DNA from: Neorhizobium sp. UBA3556
GTDB lineage: Bacteria > Pseudomonadota > Alphaproteobacteria > Rhizobiales > Rhizobiaceae
Length of the DNA stretch: 64,000 nucleotides
Reading direction: 5' to 3'
Assembly (NCBI GenBank): GCA_002376235.1
Contig: DFNX01000003.1
Location: 1-64,000, forward strand
The notes beneath the pieces are model-generated. The model was given only the letters and a program-made list of their open reading frames with translations. It made no database searches and was not told the DNA's origin. Below, one piece after another: positions 1 to 11,501 of the stretch; position 1 is the first letter of the stretch, and every line of letters starts with the position of its first letter. Made by a program: the position numbers and the translations under genes.

Positions 1-316
1 CGTTTATGGGGACACGGCCTAGAGTTCCGAGGCCGATTATCCCAGTCGATGATGTCCAGTAAAAAGCCTGGTTATAGACATTTTGACCATAGACGCTTCC
101 CGCCACGGCAGTTCCATCACCGCTCACTGCCCGCGCGATAACCTGGGTGGTATTTTGATCAATGACGCCGAGATCCACGAAACCCTTCGCGGCAGTCCAC
201 ACGAAGGACGTGGTCTGCCCCGTCGAACTATTGAGGTAGTAGCCGGTTACGGTCGTACCGTCGGAACTCAGGTCGCTCGCGTAGATATAATCCGCGCCAG
301 AAGGCACACTCGCTGA
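1..316 (-). pseudogene. HAF-repeat (autotransporter passenger-like) fragment, runs off the left edge
   Basis: The minus strand is open without a stop from 316 to the window edge (about 105 codons). It reads as two copies of the extracellular HAF repeat: SSDGTTVTGYY ... SFVWTAAKGFVDLGVI, then SGDGTAVAGSVYG ... AFYWTSSTGIIGLGTLG. Such repeats form passenger domains of secreted or autotransported proteins. An in-frame TGA at 317-319 closes the frame upstream and another stop lies at about 360. There is no ATG, no convincing ribosome site and no signal peptide; the only possible start is a GTG at 305-307. The most likely reading is a 5'-truncated or decayed gene whose body lies outside the window. 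A frameshift or an unusual start is possible. Confidence 0.5.
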
Positions 317-592
317 TCATTTTAGGCGGATGCCGTCAGCGATGCCGATATATGAAATGCCTTAGAAGAATAAGAACCGTTCATATTTCTAAATTGAGAA
401 TCGCTTTTGCCCCGCAACAAAAGAGCATCGATGCGCTTGATCTGACAAGTAATTCGAAAACCGCCTGCAGTGCTTTTCTTACAAATGCCAATGAAGATAC
501 TGTGTGTTGCCGGCAGCGTCACCATGCAAACACCTGGAATTGGCCTTAAGCGCGCAATCTCTATCGCAGATAGATAGACAATCGAGCGCAAC
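317..592. other. Non-coding gap between HAF fragment and hupB terminator
   Basis: I see no convincing gene here. The short open frames on both strands have no family resemblance or ribosome site. The sequence is somewhat AT-richer than its surroundings, consistent with intergenic or decayed coding DNA upstream of the HAF fragment. Confidence 0.5.
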
Positions 593-622
593 AAAAAACC
601 CCGGAGGTTATCCGGGGTTTTT
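593..622 (-). terminator. Rho-independent terminator of hupB
   Basis: On the minus strand AAAACCCCGGA and TCCGGGGTTTT arms flank a short loop and are followed by a T run, 32 bases after the hupB stop codon. Confidence 0.85.
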
Positions 623-653
623 AGACCATGGCAGACTTACTGCCGGTCAAGTC

Positions 654-932
654 TTACTTGCCGTTGACGGCGTCCTTCAGACCCTTGCCGGCCGAGAACT
701 TCGGAACGTTGCGAGCCGGGATATCGACTTCTGCGCCGGTCGAAGGGTTGCGACCCTTGGAAGCTTCGCGGCGAGATACGGAGAAGCTGCCGAAGCCAGC
801 GAGGCGAATGTCGCCGCCGTTCTTCAGTTCGCCCTGTACGGTTTCGAATACTGCGTCCACGGCGGATGCGGCGTCAGCCTTGGAGAGACCAGCCTTTTCG
901 GCAACTGCGGAAACCAGCTCGTTCTTGTTCAT
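654..932 (-). CDS. hupB: DNA-binding protein HU-beta
   Basis: Nucleoid-associated histone-like protein that bends DNA as a homo- or heterodimer. At 92 residues it has the usual HU length. It opens MNKNELVSAVAEKAGLSK and carries the beta-arm motif GRNPSTGAEVDIPARNVPKF around residues 61-80. An AAAGGGATGG ribosome site sits just upstream. It lies downstream of lon in the same direction but each has its own terminator, so it is probably transcribed separately. Its leader contains stem-forming palindromes (972-983). Confidence 0.97.
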   Translation of the reverse strand: MNKNELVSAVAEKAGLSKADAASAVDAVFETVQGELKNGGDIRLAGFGSFSVSRREASKGRNPSTGAEVDIPARNVPKFSAGKGLKDAVNGK

Positions 933-971
933 GTTTCCATCCCTTTCTACGGTTTTGGAACGACTCGATTA

Positions 972-983
972 GTCGGCGCCGAC
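972..983. repeat. Perfect 12-bp palindrome in the hupB leader
   Basis: GTCGGCGCCGAC reads the same on both strands and sits about 40 bases upstream of the hupB start, next to CGACT/AGTCG arms. A TTGCCA-N16-TATTGT promoter-like pair lies immediately upstream on the minus strand, so the palindrome would be at or just after the transcription start. It could be a leader stem or an operator; nothing decides. Confidence 0.35.
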
Positions 984-1061
984 AATAGTTTTGCGTCGGT
1001 GCTTGGCAACCCAAAAGCTCTGAGATCGCCTGAAAAACAAGGGGTTTCATGCATTTTTCAC

Positions 1062-1088
1062 AAAAAAAGCCGGCTTTCGCCGGCTTTC
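1062..1088 (-). terminator. Rho-independent terminator of lon
   Basis: On the minus strand AAAGCCGGCGAAAGCCGGCTTT folds into a GC-rich hairpin and is followed by a run of T, 36 bases after the lon stop. Confidence 0.85.
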
Positions 1089-1123
1089 TCCACAATTCAA
1101 ACTCGGTTAACCCGAAAGAGCGC

Positions 1124-3544
1124 TCAATGGGCGATGGTCGTCGCACCGTCTTCGGAACCCTCGACTGTAGCGATGACCGGCGTTTCAACCGTGCCATCCC
1201 ACTCGATCGGCTCAGGGCGCCGTACAAGCGCATGCTTGATGACCTCGCCCATCCGGGACACCGGGATGATCTCCATGCCGTTCTTAACATTGTCCGGAAT
1301 ATCCGCCAGATCCTTGGCGTTTTCTTCCGGGATCAGAACCGTCTTGATATTACCGCGAAGGGCTGCAAGGAGCTTTTCCTTCAGGCCGCCGATCGGCAGG
1401 ACACGGCCGCGCAGGGTGATTTCGCCGGTCATGGCGATATCCTTGCGGACCGGAATGCCGGTCATGATCGAGACGATCGCGGTTGCCATGCCGACGCCGG
1501 CCGATGGGCCGTCCTTCGGAGTGGCACCTTCCGGCACGTGGACGTGGATGTCCGACTTGTCGAAACGCGGCGGCTCGATACCGAAATCGACAGCGCGCGA
1601 ACGGACATAGGATGCCGCCGCCGAGATCGATTCCTTCATGACGTCCTTGAGGTTGCCGGTAACGGTCATGCGACCCTTGCCCGGCATCATCACGCCTTCA
1701 ATCGTCAACAGCTCACCGCCGACTTCCGTCCAGGCGAGACCAGTGACGACACCGACCTGATCCTCACCTTCCGCCTCGCCATGGCGATAGCGCGGAACAC
1801 CGAGGTAATCCGAGATGTTGGCAGCCGTGATGGCGACCGACTTCGTCTTGCCCTTGATGATCTCGGTCACTGCCTTGCGGGCGAGCTTCATCAGCTCGCG
1901 CTCGAAGGAGCGAACGCCGGCCTCGCGGGTATACTGCTGGCTGATCGCCATCAAGGCATCGTCCGAAACCGAGAATTCGTCCGGCTGCAGAGCATGTTCC
2001 TTGATCGCCTTCGGCAGAAGGTGACGCTTGGCGATCTCGCGCTTTTCATCTTCCGTGTAACCGGCAATGCGGATGATCTCCATGCGGTCCATCAGCGGAC
2101 CCGGAATGTTGAGCGTGTTCGCCGTGGTGATGAACATCACGTCGGACAGGTCGTATTCGACTTCCAGGTAGTGGTCCATGAAGGTCGAGTTCTGCGCCGG
2201 ATCGAGCACTTCGAGCAGAGCCGCCGACGGGTCGCCACGGAAATCCGAACCCATCTTGTCGATTTCGTCGAGCAGGAAGAGCGGGTTGGACTTCTTGGCC
2301 TTCTTCATCGACTGGATGATCTTGCCGGGCATCGAGCCGATATAGGTGCGGCGGTGACCACGGATTTCGGCTTCGTCACGAACGCCGCCGAGCGCCATGC
2401 GCACATATTCGCGGCCGGTCGCCTTGGCGATCGACTGGGCGAGCGATGTTTTACCGACACCCGGAGGGCCGACGAGGCAGAGGATCGGGCCCTTGATCTT
2501 GGTGGCACGGGCCTGCACCGCCAGATATTCAACGATTCGTTCCTTGACCTTGTCCAGGCCGAAGTGATCCAGTTCGAGGATTTTTTCGGCGTTGTTGAGG
2601 TCGGCCTTGATCTTCGACTTCTTGCCCCACGGAATACCGAGCAGCCAGTCGAGATAATTGCGCACGACGGTAGCTTCCGCCGACATCGGGCTCATCTGAC
2701 GCAGCTTCTTCAGCTCGGCATCCGCCTTTTCGCGGGCTTCCTTGGAAAGCTTGGTCTTGGAGATGCGCTCTTCCAGTTCGGCCATCTCGTCGCGGCCTTC
2801 ATCACCGTCACCGAGTTCCTTCTGGATCGCCTTCATCTGTTCATTGAGATAATATTCGCGCTGGGTCTTCTCCATCTGGCGCTTTACACGCGAGCGGATG
2901 CGCTTTTCGACCTGCAGAACAGAGATCTCGCCTTCCATGAAGCCGAGCGCCTTTTCCAGACGCAGCTTGATGGAAACCGTTTCCAGCATTTCCTGCTTTT
3001 CGGTGATCTTGATCGACAGATGCGAGGCAACCGTGTCAGCGAGCTTCGAGTAATCCTCGATCTGGCTTGCGGCGCCGACAACTTCCGGCGAGATCTTCTT
3101 GTTCAGCTTGACGTAGTTCTCAAACTCGGAGACGACCGAGCGAGACAGAGCCTCGACCTCGACGGCATCTTCCTGCGGTTCGTCGAGAACTTCGGCCTTG
3201 GCCTCATAGAACTCCTCGCGGTCGGTATAGGTATCGATCTGCGCACGCGCACGGCCCTCGACCAGAACCTTGACCGTCCCGTCGGGCAGTTTCAAAAGCT
3301 GCAGCACGTTGGCAACCGTACCGACCTTATAGATCGCATCGGGTTCCGGATCGTCATCGCTTGCATTGATCTGGGTGACAAGCATGATCTGCTTGTCGGA
3401 GCCCATGACCTCCTCAAGCGCGCGGATGGATTTCTCACGTCCGACGAACAGGGGAACGATCATATGCGGGAAGACCACAATGTCGCGCAATGGCAGGACC
3501 GGATAGGTCGCAGTGCCGGATGCTGCAGACGTTGAACTTGTCAT
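1124..3544 (-). CDS. lon: ATP-dependent protease La (Lon)
   Basis: Cytoplasmic AAA+ serine protease that degrades misfolded and regulatory proteins. At 806 residues it has the usual bacterial LonA length. The N-terminal substrate domain (LPLRDIVVFPHMIVPLFVGR, residues 17-36) is followed by a coiled region, an AAA+ domain with Walker A GPPGVGKTS near 359-367 and Walker B FLLDEIDKM. The C-terminal protease domain has the catalytic serine in PKDGPSAGVGMA, near residue 680. It lies downstream of clpX with its own promoter region, which contains a CTTGAAA element suggestive of heat-shock sigma factor control. Nothing in the sequence is unusual. Confidence 0.98.
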   Translation of the reverse strand: MTSSTSAASGTATYPVLPLRDIVVFPHMIVPLFVGREKSIRALEEVMGSDKQIMLVTQINASDDDPEPDAIYKVGTVANVLQLLKLPDGTVKVLVEGRARAQIDTYTDREEFYEAKAEVLDEPQEDAVEVEALSRSVVSEFENYVKLNKKISPEVVGAASQIEDYSKLADTVASHLSIKITEKQEMLETVSIKLRLEKALGFMEGEISVLQVEKRIRSRVKRQMEKTQREYYLNEQMKAIQKELGDGDEGRDEMAELEERISKTKLSKEAREKADAELKKLRQMSPMSAEATVVRNYLDWLLGIPWGKKSKIKADLNNAEKILELDHFGLDKVKERIVEYLAVQARATKIKGPILCLVGPPGVGKTSLAQSIAKATGREYVRMALGGVRDEAEIRGHRRTYIGSMPGKIIQSMKKAKKSNPLFLLDEIDKMGSDFRGDPSAALLEVLDPAQNSTFMDHYLEVEYDLSDVMFITTANTLNIPGPLMDRMEIIRIAGYTEDEKREIAKRHLLPKAIKEHALQPDEFSVSDDALMAISQQYTREAGVRSFERELMKLARKAVTEIIKGKTKSVAITAANISDYLGVPRYRHGEAEGEDQVGVVTGLAWTEVGGELLTIEGVMMPGKGRMTVTGNLKDVMKESISAAASYVRSRAVDFGIEPPRFDKSDIHVHVPEGATPKDGPSAGVGMATAIVSIMTGIPVRKDIAMTGEITLRGRVLPIGGLKEKLLAALRGNIKTVLIPEENAKDLADIPDNVKNGMEIIPVSRMGEVIKHALVRRPEPIEWDGTVETPVIATVEGSEDGATTIAH

Positions 3545-3613
3545 CTTGTTTCCTTTCCATCGTCCCGTTTCCGGGATGGCTTGAGCAAATACCCAAGCAC
3601 TTCACTCCCGCCC

Positions 3614-3643
3614 AAGGTGGAGCTTTCCTATGTCATTTTCAAG
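3614..3643 (-). promoter_or_regulatory. Candidate RpoH-type promoter of lon
   Basis: On the minus strand CTTGAAA (3637-3643) is followed after 15 bases by TCCACCTT (3614-3621), about 70 bases upstream of the lon start. The first element matches the alphaproteobacterial RpoH -35; the -10 match to CCCATNT is weak. lon is a classical heat-shock gene, which supports the call. Confidence 0.4.
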
Positions 3644-3906
3644 CCTTGCAGCAGCCCAGCCTTCACCAACATGACAGGGATATTACAAAGCGCTCGCATA
3701 AATATCCGACGTTGCCACTCACATTCAGGCCAGCCCGGCCATCCACGGAACGTGCATCGTACCCGGCCTCACGAAAAAGCCGAAAAAAGCGAAGCAGCGA
3801 GAACAATCATGATCTGCGTGCTTCAGTCTAAAGCAAGCTGAATATCGCGCAACCGCCCGCTTTGAAGATTTCCCCAAAACGCTGCGCTCGACCACAGCTT
3901 ACCTAC
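3644..3906. other. Non-coding part of the lon-clpX gap
   Basis: The gap between clpX and lon is 414 bases. Apart from the clpX terminator at one end and the lon promoter candidate at the other I see no gene or clear element; open frames here look random. Confidence 0.5.
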
Positions 3907-3932
3907 GAAAAGAGGCCCCAATATGGGGCCTC
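3907..3932 (-). terminator. Rho-independent terminator of clpX
   Basis: On the minus strand GAGGCCCC-ATATT-GGGGCCTC is followed by TTTT, 27 bases after the clpX stop. Confidence 0.8.
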
Positions 3933-3958
3933 GATCACGTCGACACTACCGATGCGGC

Positions 3959-5236
<1,278 letters not shown>

Positions 5237-5518
5237 ATCACTTTCCTTCCAGCACTCTGCGCTCACATGACGACACGGGCGCAGTCCACTCAACCGCTGC
5301 CGACACATGACGCCAACCGGGTCATGTGCCTGCCTTGCTTCGGGGGTACTCTACCGGTCCATTATAGCTGGTCCGGCGGCAACGAAACCCCTCAGAAACG
5401 AATGCTATGTCATAAAAGTTCAACACAGCATTAATACTTACTAATAGCGCTTTCCGACCGACTTGAAACCCCTATTTGCTCACAACAGGGTTACAGTGGC
5501 GGAAAGGCTACAACCCGA

Positions 5519-6151
5519 TCAGCCTTCCGAGCCGCCCTCAAGCTCCTGACGCGAGGTCAGGATCTTGTCGATGACGCCCCATTCCTGGGACTCGTCGGCG
5601 GTCATGAAGTGGTCGCGATCAAGGGTCTTTTCGACTTCCTCGAGCGTGCGACCGGTGTGCTTCACGTAGACCTCGTTCAGGCGGCGCTTCATCTTGAGGA
5701 TGTCGCGGGCGTGACGCTCGATATCCGAAGCCTGGCCCTGGAAGCCGCCGGAGGGCTGATGCACCATGATGCGGGCGTTCGGCGTTGCAAACCGCATGCC
5801 CTTCTCACCTGCGCACAGAAGCAGAGAACCCATCGAGGCTGCCTGACCGATGCAGAGCGTCGAAACGGCCGGCTTGATGAACTGCATCGTATCATAGATC
5901 GCCATGCCGGCGGTGACGACACCACCCGGCGAATTGATGTAGATCGCGATTTCCTTCTTCGGGTTTTCCGCTTCAAGGAAAAGCAGCTGGGCGCAGACGA
6001 GCGACGCCATGTGATCTTCCACGGGACCGGTCAGGAAAATGATGCGCTCCTTCAACAGGCGCGAATAGATATCGTAAGAGCGCTCACCGCGGTTGGTCTG
6101 TTCGACGACCATTGGCACCAGGGCCATTGCGGTATCAACTGGATTTTTCAT
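5519..6151 (-). CDS. clpP: ATP-dependent Clp protease proteolytic subunit ClpP
   Basis: Serine protease that forms the double-ring chamber used by ClpX and ClpA. It is 210 residues. Catalytic Ser106 lies in GQAASMGSLLL and His131 in VHQPSGG; the oxyanion segment INSPGG is at 72-77. The residues before LVPMVVEQTNRGERSYDIYS look like the short propeptide. Rhizobia usually carry several ClpP paralogues; position next to clpX marks this as the housekeeping copy. The 282 bases before clpX contain no clear terminator, so partial read-through is possible. Confidence 0.97.
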   Translation of the reverse strand: MKNPVDTAMALVPMVVEQTNRGERSYDIYSRLLKERIIFLTGPVEDHMASLVCAQLLFLEAENPKKEIAIYINSPGGVVTAGMAIYDTMQFIKPAVSTLCIGQAASMGSLLLCAGEKGMRFATPNARIMVHQPSGGFQGQASDIERHARDILKMKRRLNEVYVKHTGRTLEEVEKTLDRDHFMTADESQEWGVIDKILTSRQELEGGSEG

Positions 6152-6220
6152 GTCCGTCCTTTGTCAAATGCCTTGCCGAAGGCAGCGTGGCGCTCCGGAA
6201 TCATTGGAATGGGTCAATCC

Positions 6221-6252
6221 CTACATAGAGTGTCAATGCCCGGTACTTCAAG
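6221..6252 (-). promoter_or_regulatory. Candidate heat-shock type promoter of clpP
   Basis: On the minus strand CTTGAAG (6246-6252) is separated by 15 bases from CTCTATGTAG (6221-6230), about 70 bases upstream of clpP. The -35 resembles RpoH sites; the -10 is only fair. A TTGACA lies between them and could belong to an overlapping sigma-70 promoter. Confidence 0.35.
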
Positions 6253-6539
6253 ACGGAGCGCCCGATATCCTTAACTCGCAACATCAACCCTTGGACCAAT
6301 CCCACGAGATGGCCAAGCCGATAGCATCTGCGCTGTCGCGAATAAATCGCTTCGGCTCAATCATTCGACGGTAATGCCCACCGTCTTTTTCACCGCCAAG
6401 GTAAAGCAGAGGTAAATCACCACGCGCAAGAGCGCCTTATGTCGAATAATGCGTCCAACATGCTTATTTCGCGCAAACCTCACCTTAAGCATTCAGCGAT
6501 ATACACGCGCCATGCCGAGGTTCGGCGGGGAGTATTGCG
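6253..6539. other. Intergenic region between clpP and the GGDEF gene
   Basis: Divergent promoter space. No further gene is visible. The only clear element on the plus side is CGGGGAG just before the TTG start of the next gene. Confidence 0.5.
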
Positions 6540-7787
<1,248 letters not shown>

Positions 7788-7890
7788 GCTTCATGCGATG
7801 AGGGAGGCTGCTTACGTTTTTCACGCCTCCCCTTGCCTTCGCGGCCCGATTCACCCAATTCCCTTCGAAACCAAACGAAGAGGGTGGGAC

Positions 7891-9645
7891 ATGGCGAAGA
7901 CACTTTACGGGGCTGTGGTCATCAGCCTGCTCTCGATTTCGTCCGCATCTGCACAGCAGGCGTCCGACACGATCGCCCCCGAACGCGCCACCGGCACAGC
8001 CAGCGCCAGCCGTGTGGAAGCGCGAGATTTCATGGTCGCGGCGGCCAATCCGCTTGCAGCACAGGCCGGCCGGGACATCCTTGCTGCAGGCGGCAATGCG
8101 ATAGACGCCATGGTGGCGGTACAGGCCGTGCTCGGCCTCGTCGAACCGCAGAGTTCAGGTCTCGGCGGCGGTGCGTTCCTGGTCTATTACGACGCTGACG
8201 CGAAACGACTGACGACATTCGACGGGCGCGAAACAGCACCGATGGATGCGACGCCCAAGCTTTTCCTCGACGATGCCGGCCAGCCGCTCAAATTCATGGA
8301 TGCCGTCGTCGGAGGTCGTTCGGTTGGCACGCCCGGCACCGTTCGACTTTTGGAAGATGTCCAGAAGCGCTACGGCAAGGAAAATTGGCCGATCCTGTGG
8401 AAACCGGCGGCCAAGCTTGCCCGTGAAGGTTTTGCAGTCTCCCCTCGCCTGGCATCGCTGATCGCCGCGGAAGGCGACGCGCTGAAACGTTATGAAGGTG
8501 CCCGAACCTACTTCTTCGATCAGTCCGGCGCGGCGCTGAAGGCCGGGCACATCTTGAAAAACCCGGACTATGCCGAAACGGTCGAGGCAATTGCCACAGG
8601 GGGTGCTGACGCCTTCTATCGCGGCCCGATCGCGGAGGATATCGTCAAGACGGTGCGCGGCGCGCGAGACAATCCAGGTGTCCTCTCACCCGTCGACCTC
8701 GCCACCTATCATATCAAGGAGCGGAAGCCCGTCTGCTTCGCCTATCGAGCGCTCGACATCTGCGGCATGGGACCACCTTCTTCGGGCGGAATTGCCATCA
8801 GCCAGATGCTGGGCATGACGGAGAATTTCGACCTCAAGGCGCTTGGGCCGGAAAATGTCGAGAGCTGGCGGATCATCGGAGATGCACAGCGCCTGGCGTT
8901 TGCCGATCGTGAACGCTATGTCGCCGACACGGATTTCCAGCCGCTGCCGATCAAAGGACTGCTGGACAAGGCTTATCTTGGCGAACGGGCGAAATTGCTC
9001 GACGGCGACAAGGCACTGGCCAAGGACGCGGTGAAGGCGGGCGAACCCGAATGGGATCATGCCATGCTTTTCGGCCGGGACGCAGCGATCGAACTGCCGT
9101 CCACCAGCCATTTCGTCATCGTCGACAAGCAAGGTAACGTGGTATCGATGACGACCACGATCGAAAACGGTTTCGGTTCGCGGCTGATGACCAACGGTTT
9201 TTTGCTCAATAACGAACTGACAGATTTCTCCTTCAAGACCCATGACGGCGCGTTCGCCGTCGCCAACCGTGTCGAACCGGGCAAGCGTCCGCGCTCTTCC
9301 ATGGCGCCGACGATCGTGATGAAGGATGGCAAGCCGTTGCTTGCCATCGGCTCACCGGGCGGCAGCCAGATCATCGGTTATGTGGCTCAGGCACTGATCG
9401 CCTATATCGACTGGGGCATGCCGGTCGAACAGATCGTCGCCCAGCCGCATCTGATCAACCGTTTCGGCACCTATGACATCGAGGCGGGCACGACGGCGGA
9501 AAAGTTTGCCGAGCCGTTGAAGGCGCTAGGTTATGAGGTGAAACCGGGCCAGATGACGTCCGGCCTTCACGCAATCGAGATTACCGGCAACGGACTTGTC
9601 GGCAGCGCCGATCCTCGCCGAGAGGGCGTGGCGCTGGGAGAATAA
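7891..9645 (+). CDS. ggt: Gamma-glutamyltransferase (periplasmic)
   Basis: N-terminal nucleophile hydrolase that removes or transfers the gamma-glutamyl group of glutathione and related peptides. I start at the ATG at 7891 after GAGGGTGGGAC; it gives 584 residues and a clean signal peptide ending ASA-QQ. The self-processing nucleophile is Thr405 in LPSTSHFVIVDKQGN, and the LGGGAFLVYYD and SPGGSQIIGYV motifs are present. The large and small subunits arise by cleavage before Thr405. It stands alone between the cyclase and a P450, and gives the cell access to extracellular glutathione as a sulfur and amino-acid source. Confidence 0.95.
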   Translation: MAKTLYGAVVISLLSISSASAQQASDTIAPERATGTASASRVEARDFMVAAANPLAAQAGRDILAAGGNAIDAMVAVQAVLGLVEPQSSGLGGGAFLVYYDADAKRLTTFDGRETAPMDATPKLFLDDAGQPLKFMDAVVGGRSVGTPGTVRLLEDVQKRYGKENWPILWKPAAKLAREGFAVSPRLASLIAAEGDALKRYEGARTYFFDQSGAALKAGHILKNPDYAETVEAIATGGADAFYRGPIAEDIVKTVRGARDNPGVLSPVDLATYHIKERKPVCFAYRALDICGMGPPSSGGIAISQMLGMTENFDLKALGPENVESWRIIGDAQRLAFADRERYVADTDFQPLPIKGLLDKAYLGERAKLLDGDKALAKDAVKAGEPEWDHAMLFGRDAAIELPSTSHFVIVDKQGNVVSMTTTIENGFGSRLMTNGFLLNNELTDFSFKTHDGAFAVANRVEPGKRPRSSMAPTIVMKDGKPLLAIGSPGGSQIIGYVAQALIAYIDWGMPVEQIVAQPHLINRFGTYDIEAGTTAEKFAEPLKALGYEVKPGQMTSGLHAIEITGNGLVGSADPRREGVALGE

Positions 9646-9701
9646 CGCCCGGCACGTCATCCCGATTGCGCAGCGTGGAATTTTTGCGCTACGCATCGGG
9701 A

Positions 9702-10949
9702 ATGGCATTTCTTCCTGATTTCCTCCGCGTTGATCCCGCCACAAGGCATGTCTCTCTCGACGGCCGCGATCCGGCTTTCTATGCCGATCCGAACCGGGTC
9801 TATGCTGCACTCCACCAGCACTGTCCTACCTTCTACTGGGAGGAGCAGAAGCAGTGGTTCTTCACTTCCTATGACCATGTGAATGCGCTTTTGCGCGATC
9901 GGCGTTTTGGGCGGCAGATCCTGCATGTGGCAAGCCGTGAAGAGTTGGGTTTATCGGCACCGCAGGCGCATCTTGCCAATTTCGACCTTGCGGAGCGACA
10001 CTCGCTGCTCGAGATAGAGCCGCCGGAACACACGCGGCTTCGTACGCTCATCAACAGAGCCTTCGTGTCCCGTCATATCGAAAGGCTCCGGCCTGAGATT
10101 ATTGCGCTTGCCGAGAAGCTGATCGACGACTTCGAAAAAAATGGAAAGACCGAGCTGCTTTCCTCCTTCGCCGACATCATTCCGGTTACGATGATCGCGC
10201 GGATGATCGGCATCCCCGACGAGATGGGGCCGCAACTCTTGAAATGGAGCCATGCCTATGTCGGCATGTACATGTTCAAGCGTTCAAAAGAGGACGAATA
10301 TGCGGCCGACCGGGCTGCGAAGGAATTTGCCGATTACGTCAGGACGCTGATTGCCGAGCGCCGCAGAACACCTGCTGAAGATCTGCTCAGCCACATGATC
10401 CATACCGAGCATAAGGGCCAGCACCTTACAGATGACGAGCTGGTTTCGACGACGATCGTGCTGCTCAATGCAGGCCATGAAGCGACCGTTCATCAGATCG
10501 GCAATTCGGTTCGGGTCATCCTCGAAAGCGGTCTTGCCCCAATCGAGCTTTTTAGAGATGAAGCGGCCACGGATCGGACAGTGGAGGAGACGCTGCGGAT
10601 CTGCGCGCCCGTCCACATCTTTCAGCGCTGGGCATTGGAAGATGTGGAGATTGATGGCGTTCCGCTCAGGCGCGGTGACAAGGTGAGTCTTATCCTCGCC
10701 GCCGCCAATCTCGATCCCAAGGTGTTTTCCGATCCCCTCACCTTCAATCCGGAGCGGAAAGAAGCGCAGAACCTATCCTTCGGAGCAGGCATCCATTTCT
10801 GCATCGGTGCGCCGCTGGCGCGACTGGAACTGAATACGGTTCTGCCGATCCTGTTTCGCCGCCTGCCGGACCTGCGACTGAGCGCTAAACCGAGCGTAAA
10901 AGATGTCTATCATTTCCATGGCCTGGAGCGGCTCGATCTCGTCTGGTGA
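9702..10949 (+). CDS. Cytochrome P450
   Basis: Soluble heme-thiolate monooxygenase. The heme-binding loop FGAGIHFCIGAPLARLE has the ligand Cys367. The I-helix oxygen-activating segment reads LLNAGHEATVHQIGN, and EETLRICAP has the ExxR pair. I chose the ATG at 9702 (MAFLPDFLRVDP; 415 residues) over a TTG twelve codons upstream. No ferredoxin or reductase gene is adjacent, so its electron donor is encoded elsewhere. The substrate cannot be read from the sequence. It follows ggt by 56 bases in the same direction. Confidence 0.93.
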   Translation: MAFLPDFLRVDPATRHVSLDGRDPAFYADPNRVYAALHQHCPTFYWEEQKQWFFTSYDHVNALLRDRRFGRQILHVASREELGLSAPQAHLANFDLAERHSLLEIEPPEHTRLRTLINRAFVSRHIERLRPEIIALAEKLIDDFEKNGKTELLSSFADIIPVTMIARMIGIPDEMGPQLLKWSHAYVGMYMFKRSKEDEYAADRAAKEFADYVRTLIAERRRTPAEDLLSHMIHTEHKGQHLTDDELVSTTIVLLNAGHEATVHQIGNSVRVILESGLAPIELFRDEAATDRTVEETLRICAPVHIFQRWALEDVEIDGVPLRRGDKVSLILAAANLDPKVFSDPLTFNPERKEAQNLSFGAGIHFCIGAPLARLELNTVLPILFRRLPDLRLSAKPSVKDVYHFHGLERLDLVW

Positions 10950-11017
10950 TGCAATTTCGGGCATCAAGCGACAGTACGCCACATCGAAAACACATGGCTC
11001 ATATGCAATCTATTCGA

Positions 11018-11045
11018 TTGTTTAGCGGAAACAGTACCTTATAGT
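11018..11045 (+). promoter_or_regulatory. Candidate sigma-70 promoter of the lrgA-lrgB pair
   Basis: TTGTTT (11018-11023), 16 bases, TATAGT (11040-11045), 18 bases before the TTG start at 11064. The -10 sits inside AGTAC-CTTAT-AGTAC, a short direct repeat. Confidence 0.45.
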
Positions 11046-11063
11046 ACGGATGAGGGAGGATCG

Positions 11064-11501
11064 TTGAACAGGATCCTTTCCGTGACCAAGCGCAAGACCG
11101 CTATTTTTCTGCACAAGAGCCTTCACGGCAACCGCTACGCACAGGTGGCGCTGATCGTGCTTCTGTGGCTTGCCGGCGAGGCCGTTTCGCGCGGTACGGG
11201 AATGCCGATCCCCGGCAGCGTGCTTGGCTTGTTCGGCCTGCTCTATCTTCTCATAACCGGTACGATCCGCCTTTCGACCATGCGGCGCGGGGCCAATCTG
11301 CTTCTCGCCGACATGCTGCTTTTCTTCGTGCCGGCCGTTCTCGCCGTGCTTGAGCATTCCGAATTCCTCGGTCTCATCGGGCTGAAGGTGCTCGCCGTCA
11401 TTCTGGCCGGAACCCTGATGGTCATGTGCATGACGGCCCTGGCCGTCGATGTGGGATACCGACTGATGCTCCGCCTGGAGAGTAGACATGCCGTCTCCTG
11501 A
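11064..11501 (+). CDS. CidA/LrgA family membrane protein
   Basis: Small membrane protein of the holin-like CidA/LrgA family, 145 residues with four hydrophobic helices. The family signature GMPIPGSVLGLFGLLYLL is at about residues 48-65, and RRGANLLLADMLLFFVPA follows. It begins with TTG at 11064 after GAGGGAGGA. It overlaps the next gene by 14 bases, so the two are translated together. In other bacteria such pairs affect murein hydrolase activity or move glycolate or pyruvate; the role here is open. Confidence 0.9.
   Translation: MNRILSVTKRKTAIFLHKSLHGNRYAQVALIVLLWLAGEAVSRGTGMPIPGSVLGLFGLLYLLITGTIRLSTMRRGANLLLADMLLFFVPAVLAVLEHSEFLGLIGLKVLAVILAGTLMVMCMTALAVDVGYRLMLRLESRHAVS

Noticed and set aside
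1049..3535. Long open frame (828 codons) on the plus strand opposite lon
   Set aside because: It mirrors lon, has low-complexity Arg/His/Asp-rich composition and no family motifs; a shadow of high-GC coding DNA. The frame opposite clpX (3923-5191) is the same.
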